Assembly: GCA_037013685.1 (NCBI GenBank)
Contig: CM072894.1
Location: forward strand, 18,904,949-18,968,948
DNA from: Acridotheres tristis
Lineage: Eukaryota; Chordata; Aves; Passeriformes; Sturnidae
Direction of reading: 5' to 3'
Length of the DNA: 64,000 nt
Position numbers and translations under genes: made by a program. The notes beneath the pieces were generated by a model. It was not told where the DNA came from. It did not search any database and worked only from the letters and a program-made list of their open reading frames with translations. Position 1 is the first letter of the stretch, and the number at the start of each line of letters is the position of its first letter. This document shows, piece by piece, positions 46,326 through 57,500 of this stretch.

Positions 46326-46740
46326 GCTGTATATATTCTTTATTCTAGCCCATTAGTTTTATCCCCATGTGTAGAAATGCTGAATCCAAGAAACAAGGCA
46401 GTAAATAATACAGCCTTTTAATGACCAATTAAAGCAGCCTATCATCAACCTTGGCATCAGCTGTGTTACTAATTCAGCTATGCTTAGAATAAAACGGTAC
46501 TTGGGAAGTACAGTCAGCCTCATCCTTACAGGATCCCACTCTCCAGGGGCAGCAATTCTTCATTTCACAACCCATCCTGCCAAAGTGACGCTAAACGTAA
46601 CACAAAGCCCGAGTGCACCTTGTGAAGTTTGTCCCGAATGATCCGGACCTTTTTATGGCCTTTGAGAGGGGAGATGGTGTTCCATATAAAACTCATTACC
46701 TGCACACATGCAGACAGCTGTAGAGGAGAGCCCTGGAGCA

Positions 46741-46990
46741 GTGCCGGGGCTGGAGCTGCGGATGGAGCTGTGGCGGAGAGGAGAGGCCGTGAGCTGCCAG
46801 GGCAGGAGGGCGCGGGGGCCGCGGGGATGGACACAGGGACACGGCAGGAGCCGAGGGGGCTGTCAGGGATCAGCGCCCAGGGATGCCTTTGTTGGCAGCG
46901 CTCCTCGGAAGCACCGGCTCCAGCTGTTGTGTGTTCCCCGGGCCCAGCTGTGCAGGTGTGGCCTCGGGAACGGGCGCACTGCGGAGTTTC
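46741..46990. promoter_or_regulatory. Second CpG-rich islet, unassigned
   Basis: I counted 19 CpG in 250 bp in a sharply GC-rich block, flanked on both sides by AT-rich sequence. It lies in the spacer, about 3 kb beyond the inferred end of the B3GALT1 transcript. No gene start could be tied to it. Open frames across it on the + strand are not recognisable proteins. It may be a weak promoter, an enhancer-type islet, or a remnant of a GC-rich element. Confidence 0.4.
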
Positions 46991-48004
46991 CTTACAGCAC
47001 CTACCATGTCCATAGCTACTGTGGCCTTGGAGACTTGGTGTCTATTCCAGATGCTAGCAGTTCATTCTCTGCTTTGAATGTGATAATAAGATAGTGATGA
47101 TGTAAGATAAGCTGTCCTGTCTGGTGAAACAAATCCAATAATGCAGTGTTTGATGCCTCAAAGACAGAGAAAAGTACTGCTGTGCTCAGCCTTCATGCAA
47201 GTACTGTTGTAACAGATTCCATACCAGATGTCTGACTATTAGGAAGATATGAGGAGAGTGGAGGCAACACAGAGAGCAAAGCAGATAAAAAGGTTAAAAT
47301 ATTGAAACTGTGGAATAAATATATTTGATTTATTATTTTAAGTGGGAGTTAAAGTGAAACATGAAAAAATGATGTTTTGAATTCTGATGAACTCTCCAAG
47401 GTTGTAAGGAAAAGTAAAGGAATAAGGAAAAAAGCCAAAACAACCTTAGACTTGTTACAGTCATTTCTGCAGGCAGAGGCAAGATGAAAGATGAGAGGTC
47501 TTTTTTTTTCCCCATATACCTGAACTAGGCAATATCAAAGAAAAGATTGTTGAAGGAACAACTTCAAGTGCTACTTGTCCCCTGAAACTTGCTGAAATCA
47601 GTTTGCCAGGTATTAGACAGTGTTGGACTGTAAACCTGTCAGGTAAGAGCCCCCTCTTAATAAAAACACTGTTCTTATTTTTGTGGCTGGTTTAAATGGA
47701 TACTTTTAGGTGGGAGAATGCTGAGCTACGCAAAAGCACATAAGGAAAGTGGAAATAGTGATAGAAATAAAGGGGAAAAATGCCAGATTGAATCAGATTA
47801 ACAGTACAGAAGAACAGAGCAAGGCGAAGTGACTTTTGTAAATCAAGGAAAAAGCTTGTAATGATGCTGTAGGGTGTTCTCTGCTTCCCCCCTTGCTTTT
47901 TTTGCTGTCCTGAGGTACCTAGAGATCCCATTTCTCTTTGAAGAGAGATGTCATGTTAGAAAATAGGCCAGAGAAAGGAACTCTTAAAGAAAAAAGAGAT
48001 GCTT

Positions 48005-48055
48005 GATAGATGCAGATATCTATAGATAGATAGATATAGGTAGATGCAGGTAGGT
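48005..48055. repeat. Imperfect TAGA/TAGG microsatellite
   Basis: Degenerate GATA/TAGA units grade into TAGG-containing units (GATAGATAGATATAGGTAGATG and continuation) in the spacer. Confidence 0.7.
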
Positions 48056-49889
48056 GTTAGCCAGCACACCTCAGGTTTGGGGTATTTGCTTCACCTAAAT
48101 AAAAGTTGTCTGCATTACAAAACCAGTGCACTTAATTCTGTCCAGCTTGTTATGTAACACTGTCTTTGCAGTATAAGTGCTCAAGGATAAATCTTGCATG
48201 ACAAATATATGCCTCTTGCTCTTGGCTCTTTCAGGTGAGGCAGAGATATAATGCAGATTCAGCTAATATGCAGACCTAGCAGAGAAATGGATTTTTTTCC
48301 CCTGTGTTAGGCGAGTTGTCAGAGGAGATACTTGACACAACTTAATTGCAGGTGCGGTTGAATAAATAAGGTACATTCTTTCTTTTTTCCCCCTCAGATG
48401 ACTCCTCTTCCATGTCATAAATTCGTATTTTTAACAAGAGAAAAGGAAGCAGATGCTGTTGAGTACAATGTTCCATATCATATAGATCTCTTTTTTTTGG
48501 TGCATTGCTGCTGTAGTAGGCCAGTGTCAGCACTTTTAAGAAGGTTTTCTACATACTGTTTTCACTTAGGGCAGTGCAAATTTCTCTGGAAAATCTATGA
48601 GAATCAATTAAGTAAATGAGAAAATAGAATGCTTGTAATTAAGATAATCAAGCTACATGAAATCTACTCTACTAGGGCTAATATCTTTATATCTCTAAGC
48701 TGTCTATTAATTAAATACCATGTAAGTGTTGCAATTAGACTCAGGCTGCTTTGGTGGAAACAAGAGAGATGAAAACGATTGGAGGGGTTTTATTGTATGT
48801 GAAACTCTTGGTTGGTTTAAAGCATCTCATTATGGTTTGTAAGGTTGTTGTGTTGCTGCAGACACTCCTGGAATGCCTGAGCACTCTGTAGCGGGCTTCA
48901 ACTACTGGAACAGGTGACCCAAGGAAATACACTTTGGTTTGCAAAAGCTGCCTTTCTGCTCAGGGGTGGGTATTTTCCCTTCCATTTCATGAATGTGTTT
49001 TGGATATTGAGCTCTAAAGTCAGCAGAAAAGAGGTTAGATACTTTGTTCTATGTAGGAAACTGCAAAAGAGAGAACAGGGAGAGGCAAATTTTTCTGATC
49101 TTCCTACAAGAAAAAGGACTTCTTCCTACTTTTGTGTTGTTTTTTTTCTTTTTTTGCTTAAAAAGGACCCTAAAGTTGCCCAGACCTCCCTGAGAGACAA
49201 AATATAATCTTAAGGTATTTGTCTTGGGAGACAAAGGCTACATGAGATTTACTGGGTAATCTGAGTGTTCTCAGAGTGATTATTCATTTATTTTCTGGGG
49301 CTTTGTGGTGTGGGAGGGAAGCAAAAAGCTCTGTCCTGATCACTGTGTGTCTGTGAGGGACTGGAGAGGACCCCTTCCCTCTGTGTGGGTGACCCAGGTG
49401 GTCACACAGCAGCTTCATTGTGGTTTTATGAGATGTGGGATTTGGGACACTTCTCCTGTGTGTAGGTTTCGATGGCTGCAAGCCCACATAAGACACCATG
49501 CAAGTAGCAGAAGAGCCGTGCTGAGGGTGTCAGAAAGCTTTGCCACCTTAGAACGGCCCAGCCTGGGTCTCGCTGGCTGGGGATGCCAAAGCAGCGAAAT
49601 AGAGCAGGGCAAAGGATGAACCCATCTGCTCCTTTGCCAGATATTGCCATGGCTGCATTACTGTCACTTTGCTGTTCAGAAATCTGTGTGGATGTCAGCC
49701 TGATGTTGTTGCATAAATAAGGAATAAAAGTAGTATTTTGGTTTGTTTTATTTTTTTCAATTATTTTTCAAAGTCTGCTTTTATAGCACAATACTCTTCC
49801 TCATGACAAATGAACTAATTCACTGACGCTATGTTTTCAGGTAATATAATTTAGATTTCTAGAAAGAAGTGAAGAAGAAAACTTACAGG

Positions 49890-52800
49890 ACACCTTCCAT
49901 TTTTCACTTTTTTTTTTATTATTATTTGACATTGATACAAAAAAATAGTATCTTGATTAGCAGCTTTGCTGGCAATCCCACAAAACTGTAAATAATACAT
50001 TAATCTAAAAGAATGCACTCCTACAGACACTATAGATAAAACAATATATACAATTTAGACAAATAAATACATAAGTACAGCCAGTCATATATAATGATAC
50101 ACCTAAATTTCGGTTACTGTTGACAAGCTTTTCTAGTTAATTACACTCTTCATTTACAAATTGCCATTGCCATCTACATTATAAAGACAAAAAACCTCAA
50201 AGAATCAAAATTGATACTTAACATTATTATTAGGAAATATGGAAAATGAATCTTGAGGCTTCTGTTTAAATATTCTCACGGTGTTAGCAAAATAAAAAAG
50301 AAAAAATGCTTCTGTGAAAAAATTCCTCCTAAAGAGAGGCACTTCCCCCCAGCTGCTTCACTCAATGTGCTTTTTTCTATGCATTTTGGAATCAAAATGT
50401 GATTACAGTCACGCTTTTGAAGTGACTAGAGGTTGGCATGTTTAACCAAGTTGTCATTTGTCCCATGCCCAATAAAACAAAGTGACCTTTTAATAATGTA
50501 AATATTTTTTTGATTAAAGGAAGTCTGTTGAAAACATTTGTTTCTTAACAGTATCCCACATGGCACAAATAATACTGAGTGGAAGGGAAAACTGTCCCTA
50601 TGAGTAGATGTATTGCTACCTTTCTATATCCAGGTTCCAGTAGTGAAATTTATGGGCAAAATGAAAACAGTTAATCTCAGTGTAACAAGCTAATGAAATC
50701 TAATTCCAGAGAATTAAAAGAAGTAGAAAATTAGGATTTTGTTGTGTTGTTTTAAATTCACTTGAGAGCAAAAGAAAATGTATCTTGTACATTCAAGAGT
50801 TAGGGCACACATGCTTAAGGCTCTTGAAACACTGGACAAATATAATGCCTCACTCAGCTCCATGCATAACAGAATGCTACATAGCAAGCAGACTGACAAA
50901 TATATACAGCTGAATACAGAAGAAAATGCCTTAGAAGTATGTACATCAGTTTCAAGATGAACATTTACATTTCTGTTGAAGGTCTATCTATTTATAAATG
51001 GCAGGAAATACACTTTTTCAGATACTATCTTCAAGGTGTACCTTGCAATTATTAATGCAGTCTACTTGTACGAGGAGAAATTCAAGGCTACCATGCTACT
51101 TGAGCCCTGAGGTATCTGGATTGGGAGCCCTGCTGTCCTCCTGGTTACTAACCAAAGGCCACAGAAGCATCAGCAGAAATAAGGCAACCAAATCCATTTG
51201 TTTGTGATTCAGAACCCCAAAATTACTGCACAGTGCAGAGGGATAGCAGAAGTGATTGTAGCCTGCAGGTTCAAATTATTACACAATATGTTCTGGGCAG
51301 GATGGCATCTGTGCTATGTGATTTACTCAAGGGCTGGGGATGAATTCCACTCTCATTTCCATTCATAAACGAGAATATTATGGGACTTGTGTAAGGAACT
51401 TCACCCAATCAGCCTGTTATATATTCACTTATGCAATTAGTTGTACCTTGGAAGTTCTGGATTTGATAGGACATAGCAGCTTTAACAAGGATTAGATCTA
51501 CCAGGGAAGGATAACTCTTAATTATGCTGCAAGAGATTTTTATAAAAATTACTGGGGTTTGGGTTATTTTTATTTATGAAGGGTACACAAGCTCCTGTTA
51601 ACAGTAACTGCTATGCTGTTGGTTGTGTATCTTTATCTTTAGATCTGACATAGATTTGCTTGGGATGGCTCCTGCTAGTGACTTAAAAGCCAGGTACACA
51701 TTACCTTATTTACAAGTAGTTTTTTGAAATGATAGTGCTGCATCTGTGAACAAGACTAACAACTTGCCGTGGAACTGCAAACCTCTTAGAGAACCATCTT
51801 CATTCCTCTGTTACTGTTGTAAAGTGCTGTGTACATCTATGGCAAAATCAGGTTGAAGTTTCCCTTTAAATTCTTCCGTCAACTTCTGTCAGCTTATTAG
51901 ACATTCTGAATAACATACAGACTTAACAGTTTTCATATGTTACACATAATGCCAGCTGCAATGAATGAGACTTTGTGTGTGCTGAGAATGCTGTGAGGAA
52001 TCTACAGATGATAATCTATTTGGTGAGTTTTGGTTTTTTTCTAACTTGTGAGTTCTTCACTCAAAGTTACTTGCTGAGCAATGTCATACTTCACCTCCTT
52101 GTTATAAGGTGGTACTGAATAGAGATGGCCTGAATTTATCAAAGAGTTTTCATAACATTTCATAAACATTCATATTCAAAATACATATAAGCATGTTATG
52201 GACCTAGAATAAATCTTGTGTACTTGATTTCTGTTGCATGCCCAGGGGATCTCCTGAGTGGGACCTCAGTGTGTATGGACTGTGATGAGTAAACGGAGAA
52301 CTTTAAAAAGTTTTTAAAAAGGATAGAATTTGGGTGGTTTTAATAGGTTTTTCTTTAAAAGCCCTCTATTTTTCTGTGAAATTTATACATAACTGTTATG
52401 TACTCTGCTGTCAAATCAACAGAAAATTGATTGCCTTCTTTTATTGGACAAATTCCTCTTTTCTACACCATTAAAAAATCTGTTAGAGTCTCGTTCCTGT
52501 CTGTACTGCAGCAAAAAGTAAAGCTTTCCCTTAAAAAGCTGCTTTTGTGTTTCTTGTTTTTAGGTAAATAGTGCACTGACTGATGTTGAAGAAATATGCG
52601 GCTTATTGACAAATTTAGCTTTCAATATAATTATATATTGCTATTCAAGATGTTTAATGGAGAATCCATTGATACTAATGAGAGACATTGCCTTGCTTTG
52701 AAATTAAAAGATATTCATGCTTTTCTCATATATTTTTAAGATAGTTTTTCTTACATCTCCCCTGTCTTATTTCACCTACAGAGTCTACTTAATTTTAAAA

Positions 52801-53487
52801 TCGTGTTACATATTTTATGGGCTGGTTTAGGAAGTGTAAAGAAATAGGTCATTTTGAAATAATTTAAAGAAATACCATTTGGTGGATGAAAATATATTTC
52901 AGTGTGTGGGTTTGTTTCTAAGGCCAATGAAACTCTGATGTTCTTACCTGTCTAAATTCTGCTATTACACCATTAGTAAGCTATTTGGGAATTGCACACA
53001 TACTATAAAATACACACGTCAAAGTAAGTATATAAGTTCAGTGCAAATGTATGCTGCTTAATTTATTAACAAGGCTCTAAACAGAGACGGTTGTAGGGTG
53101 TTAAAAGAAGAATAAAAGTATGTTTGTAATTCTTCATTTCTTAGAGCCTGAGTCTTACTTCAGAGGCTGGGGTGTGAATTGTTAAGCAGCTTATAAGAAT
53201 TTGTTACTGTCCTTTTACACACAGATGCAAGAATGGATATGTGCATTAGATGATAATATACAAAATCTGAGATTTTACTCTAGATTCTTTCAGTTGGCAT
53301 AATGTCCTTATGAAAAAGAGCCTGAAGTTTGTAAACCAGTAGTCAAAGCGAGAATGAAAAATCAGTCATTAAAAATCCTCTCACAGTTAATATCCCACAG
53401 TTTAACCTGTAAATCAGCAGATCACTGTCAAAAAATAACCAAACTCAACCAAAATTTAAAAAAAGGTATTTACATCTGTAAAAAATC
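49890..53487 (-). other. B3GALT1: B3GALT1 3' untranslated region (probable extent)
   Basis: This is AT-rich sequence downstream of the B3GALT1 stop codon with no coding pattern. The limit is set by a minus-strand AATAAA at 49915-49920, followed on that strand by a G/T-containing stretch. A nearer AATAAA at about 52439-52444, with a T/G-rich downstream stretch, could end a shorter form of about 1 kb. The 3.6-kb extent is inferred rather than seen. Confidence 0.5.
49915..49920 (-). terminator. B3GALT1: Candidate distal B3GALT1 polyadenylation signal
   Basis: AATAAA on the minus strand lies within an AATAATAAA context. It is followed downstream by GTGAAAAATGGAAGGTGTCC, a fair GT-rich downstream element. 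It is one of several possible signals. Confidence 0.4.
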
Positions 53488-54468
53488 TTAACATCTAAGA
53501 TGTTTCTTGCTGGACATGTCATTCCAAATTCTGTGCATTTCTTCTGGTGTTATCTGGTGCACTGTGATCACCCTGCGGTACCTGCACAAGCTGTAGGCCA
53601 TTTTCCAGTGATTGAAGCCACTGTTTTGGAAGGGGTGAATGCCCAGCTTCCGAAGGCAGAGTCCAACGTATACATCTTCAAGATGAAGAAGTCTGGTATG
53701 AAGGGAGGTTTTGTAAATCAGTTCTGCTACATCAGCTGAAAAAATGTAGCCGGTGCCTGAACAGAAGGGTGGGTAATTGCTGTCGGGATACAAATCTCTG
53801 GGCATGTACCACTTACTGCGAACATCTCTTATTGGTCCTCCATTTATAACATAACCTGTGAAGTACCTTCTCCTTGGCTTGGTGTTAGGTTTGAGCAGCT
53901 TATAAATAAGATTGTCCATATTTACAAAAATATCACTGTCTGTCTTCATAACATACTTTGCTTTTGAACAAAATGTTGCTACCCACCTCATCCCCATCAA
54001 CGTTTTCAGAGTGAGGTTATGGTAAGAGTCAATAAAATCTTCCACAATAATGTCATGAAAAATTTGGCTTTCTTGCTCTACCATTTGATTTAACACAGGA
54101 TCAGCATTTTTTCCAAGAAGAAATAGCGTGGCGATTTTAATTCCTTTAAAGTTGTTCTCATCTCCCCATGTTTCTCGAATGGCTTGCCTTGCATCAAACT
54201 CCTTATGAGTTGTACTGATAAGAATGACCAAGAATGGGGCACTCTTCTCACATTTGTTGGGTTCATTGATAAGGAAGTCAAAGGAATGTGGATTTATAGG
54301 TCGAGTTCTTATGTTGCCAAAGGAAACATTTTTTCTGGCTATAGATATGCTACTGACCTGTCTGTGGCCCGTGTAGGAAGAAGTAGGACGGGTTATACTT
54401 AAGTACCAAAGAGCACTTGCCCAACAAACTACTGTCAAAATGTATAAACATGAGACCTTTGAAGCCAT
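53488..54468 (-). CDS. B3GALT1: Beta-1,3-galactosyltransferase 1, complete single-exon CDS
   Basis: This encodes a 326-residue type II Golgi membrane enzyme of family GT31. It transfers galactose from UDP-Gal in beta-1,3 linkage to terminal GlcNAc, making type 1 chains. A single hydrophobic anchor spans about residues 7-25 after a very short cytosolic tail, followed by a stem to about residue 75 and the catalytic domain. Visible motifs are RQAIRETWG (94-102), the metal and nucleotide-sugar binding DSD (177-179) and EDVYVG (264-269). Possible N-glycosylation sites are NVS at 47 and NLT at 151. The length equals the mammalian protein and the catalytic region is nearly identical as I recall it, with differences concentrated in the stem. 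The ATG at 54468 has a strong context (A at -3, G at +4). The open frame continues 20 codons further upstream only as far as the splice acceptor, without another ATG. The frame is intact. Confidence 0.98.
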   Translation of the reverse strand: MASKVSCLYILTVVCWASALWYLSITRPTSSYTGHRQVSSISIARKNVSFGNIRTRPINPHSFDFLINEPNKCEKSAPFLVILISTTHKEFDARQAIRETWGDENNFKGIKIATLFLLGKNADPVLNQMVEQESQIFHDIIVEDFIDSYHNLTLKTLMGMRWVATFCSKAKYVMKTDSDIFVNMDNLIYKLLKPNTKPRRRYFTGYVINGGPIRDVRSKWYMPRDLYPDSNYPPFCSGTGYIFSADVAELIYKTSLHTRLLHLEDVYVGLCLRKLGIHPFQNSGFNHWKMAYSLCRYRRVITVHQITPEEMHRIWNDMSSKKHLRC

Positions 54469-54535
54469 TGTTCCTCTAGCTCTTCTATTCCATGTGATGA
54501 ACCAATAGCCTTTGTACCGTGAGTGCACCTGTGTC
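54469..54535 (-). other. B3GALT1: B3GALT1 5' UTR part of the coding exon
   Basis: This is a short untranslated leader between the start codon and a good minus-strand acceptor (TGCTGCCTCTCCAG|GACACAG at 54536/54535). A second AG seven bases on would start the exon at 54528. B3GALT1 in other vertebrates has its noncoding first exons far upstream, which fits an acceptor here. Confidence 0.6.
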
Positions 54536-57500
54536 CTGGAGAGGCAGCATATTATTAATGAAACTTGAAAGTTCGATATAGAAGAGTAACTCTGTAATCA
54601 TTCATGGATCTCAAATAGGAGCTATTAACCCTGATGATACTCAGCTTTTCTTCTTTTACTAGCGGCGGCTTCCATTTCTTGTAATTTTCTGTTATTTCTG
54701 AAAAATATGAAGAAAAATTTTCCATTGCGAGACCATAAAAGCCTAGGGCATGAAAAATGAGCTTGTATATGGCTGGCCATTAATAAGCTAAGTGTCTTAA
54801 TGCATTTCTCAGATATTCCTTTTTTTGTCAGGAGGTACCAAAACGCAAGATAGTGTACTGGAATAGAGCAGTGTACCTGAAGTAATGCCTTTATGATTGG
54901 TAATTTCTCAGAGATGGTTTTATGTAAAAGAAGATAAGCATGCATAGCATGTTAACCATTTATATAATTTTAAAGTTATATGAAAATAATTTTACGGTTT
55001 CTAACATTTTCTTGCTTCTTAGCATTTCTTCTGGCCAATCTACGAAAATGTGCTGGGGAACACTTTAAAATTATTTAAAGAATGAAAAGTGGTGTACTTT
55101 GTTCTAGGATCAACAGCATCTGTGTCAGCTATGCACACAAATACTTAAAAATCTAATTTGGTCTAAATGTTAATGTGTGTCCTGCTAACAAGAATATGCT
55201 TTGATGGAAATCAGACAGAATGGAACTGATTGGGAAAGGTAGGGACAGAAGAGAGAGATGTGTGCTGTCTTACCCATGTAAAGATCAGCGCTCGAGTAGA
55301 CTCCATAGAAGTCTAAAAATAAATTAACACAGTTCAGTTATTCTTGTTGGCTTCCTTCTCCTCTCCCCCCAGACCAGTCTTTCCATGAACAAACATCATG
55401 TGTGGACCATGTAAGATAAATCATGATGGCAGCCTGGTAATGGTGGTACTTCACTGGCTAGTGTGCAGAGAGTTGTCTGCTTGGACAGGGTTTTGGCACT
55501 GGCAGCCCTATCCTGGGCTGTTCCAGTCTTGCCTCCAGCATCAGGTAGTTTTGTACTTTCCTGGATCAAGGGAATATGCCAGCCCTGAACTTTCCATTGC
55601 TCTTGGCAATTTTGCTGGGAACCAGTTCTGTTTATCATCATTTTATGGAAATGAGACATGCTGCCTCCAGCCTGCCAGCTGAGTGCTGACTCCTCCAAGG
55701 CACATCAGTAGCTGGACAGTGCCTGTAGGCTCCACCTTCCTGAGTTTTACTATTGTGTTATTTTAGAGGTAAAGGATAGTAGAAGCATGCAACAGAGGAG
55801 TTTTTGCAAGAGTCTGAAATATTTAACATTTACTTTGGATAGAACAAAATATATATTCAGATAAAGGATAGAAGCCTTGTCTTAGAAACATCCTCTCTGA
55901 TTTCACACCACTGACACATTGCAGTCAGACCGCCCTCTGTTAGGTACCCTGTGTGTCAATATTTCACACTGAGGTTTAAGAACAACAGAGAAACAACCTG
56001 AACATTTGTTAAATCTATACAGACTGTATTCTCTTTATAAATTCTTACAGCTAGCACTGTCCTGCTAGTCTTCATTGCATGCACTTTTAATTATTTAATG
56101 ACTGAAACTCACATGCTGCTCTTCCTTTTCACAAAATAGGGTAATGTGGTTTTTTTTGCCTGTTTCAGAGCTTCATCACTTTCCATTGGTTTTGTCCTAT
56201 AACTGGCGCAATTTAAATAGAGGTGGGCTGTGATCTCCTCCATTACTCGTCACAGGATTCAGGGTTTGCAGTCTTTTCCCACCAAGCACTACCAGCAAAT
56301 GTCTGGGAGAAGTACATTTAAGTGAGACCTTTAATTGCTCCACAGGGCGGCAGAAAACAATGATCTTTGCAGGGCAGACATGCTTGTAAATAAATATGCT
56401 TGTGATAAATACATACACGGATGCTACTGTAATGTCTGCAGAGGGGTTGTATCCTGCTTTAACAACCCGCTGTGATACAGTTCTGAGAAAGGCAACACCC
56501 AGCCCTGGTCTGCTAGGTTGATTTTGTTTCTGGTTTCACTGTGAAGCTCTGCTAATGCTCCCACTGGAAAAGCCAGGGAGGAAAATCGCCAAATGCAAAA
56601 AGCCGTAATGTAATGAAGACACAAGTGTGCAAAGTCTACAAAACTGTGTTAACAAAGAAAGAAATTATGCAAGCAATTACGGATTGGAGCTGTAGAGTGA
56701 GGGATACGTAAGTCAGTGTGTTTAATGGACTCCAGCATTAAGGTCTCACAAAGTGTAATATTCTGCATATGATGTATTATTTTAGGAAACTATATATTGC
56801 ATTATCTAAAAGTGTATGATGTTCTACATCTTTTCTTTTGTAAGGGTAGGTACATTAGTTACCATGAGCACTGTGCAGATATCTGAGGGAAAGGAAAATT
56901 GTAACCAAACTGCAAAATTGCATAAAATAGCTTTTCAGTCCAGCAATGTCATGGCTGTGATATCCAACCTTGTGTGCTCTGAAAGGATTAGAAGCAACAA
57001 AAGACTTCATTTTGAAGAAAGATTCTGAACTGTTGTAGGGAATTTTTTTTCTCAGTTGTGAAATCTATAGGTAGCTGTGTGGGATGAATACTTCTTATAT
57101 TGGCCCTTGGATCACTGTCTCTTGAAACAAATTTATCTTATTCTGTTGCATATTTAGTGGGAATTTTTTTTGTTTACTTTGCCTTTTAAAAAGAAAAATA
57201 AGACTTGAGGTGTTGTGCTTTGGATTCAGTGTTTTTACAACAACCCTGTAGAATTTTTGAGCAAAGTGCAGATGAAGTGGTTAAGAGTGAGCAGGCTGTA
57301 ATTTTCCTGATTAGTGAAATTTTAAATTTACTTTTTTTTGTTTAGGAAGACTGAGGGGAAAACCAAAATGAGAGCTCCCTCCTATTCCAGCTCTTGTTAG
57401 GTGAAGATATAAAAATTAAAGTTCATATTCCTTCTTTACTTGAGCTTTGTGTTATACATGGGGAAGAGATTTGAAAGAAAAGAACATAAGCAAAATTGGC

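Larger units (their letters stand above)
35369..49889. other. Spacer between convergent STK39 and B3GALT1
   Basis: About 14.5 kb separates the inferred ends of the two transcripts. It contains a strong CpG island at its left edge, a second CpG islet at 46.74-46.99 kb, GC-rich non-CpG patches near 39.8 and 42.0 kb and at about 49.3-49.6 kb, two adjoining CR1 tails at 44.5-44.67 kb, short tandem repeats at 38.92, 39.41 and 48.0 kb, and TAAT-rich AT sequence at about 45.9-46.5 kb. No conserved protein-coding exon was recognised. Short open frames over the GC-rich patches are explained by the low density of stop codons there. Confidence 0.75.

Noticed and set aside
46629..47094. Two 128-codon open frames across the second CpG islet
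   Set aside because: They overlap in different frames, run from GC-rich into AT-rich sequence without a change in coding character, and resemble no protein. They are explained by composition.
54469..54528. A 20-codon N-terminal extension of B3GALT1 starting from GTG
   Set aside because: The vertebrate protein starts at the ATG at 54468, which has a strong initiation context. The extension is 5' UTR sequence up to the splice acceptor.
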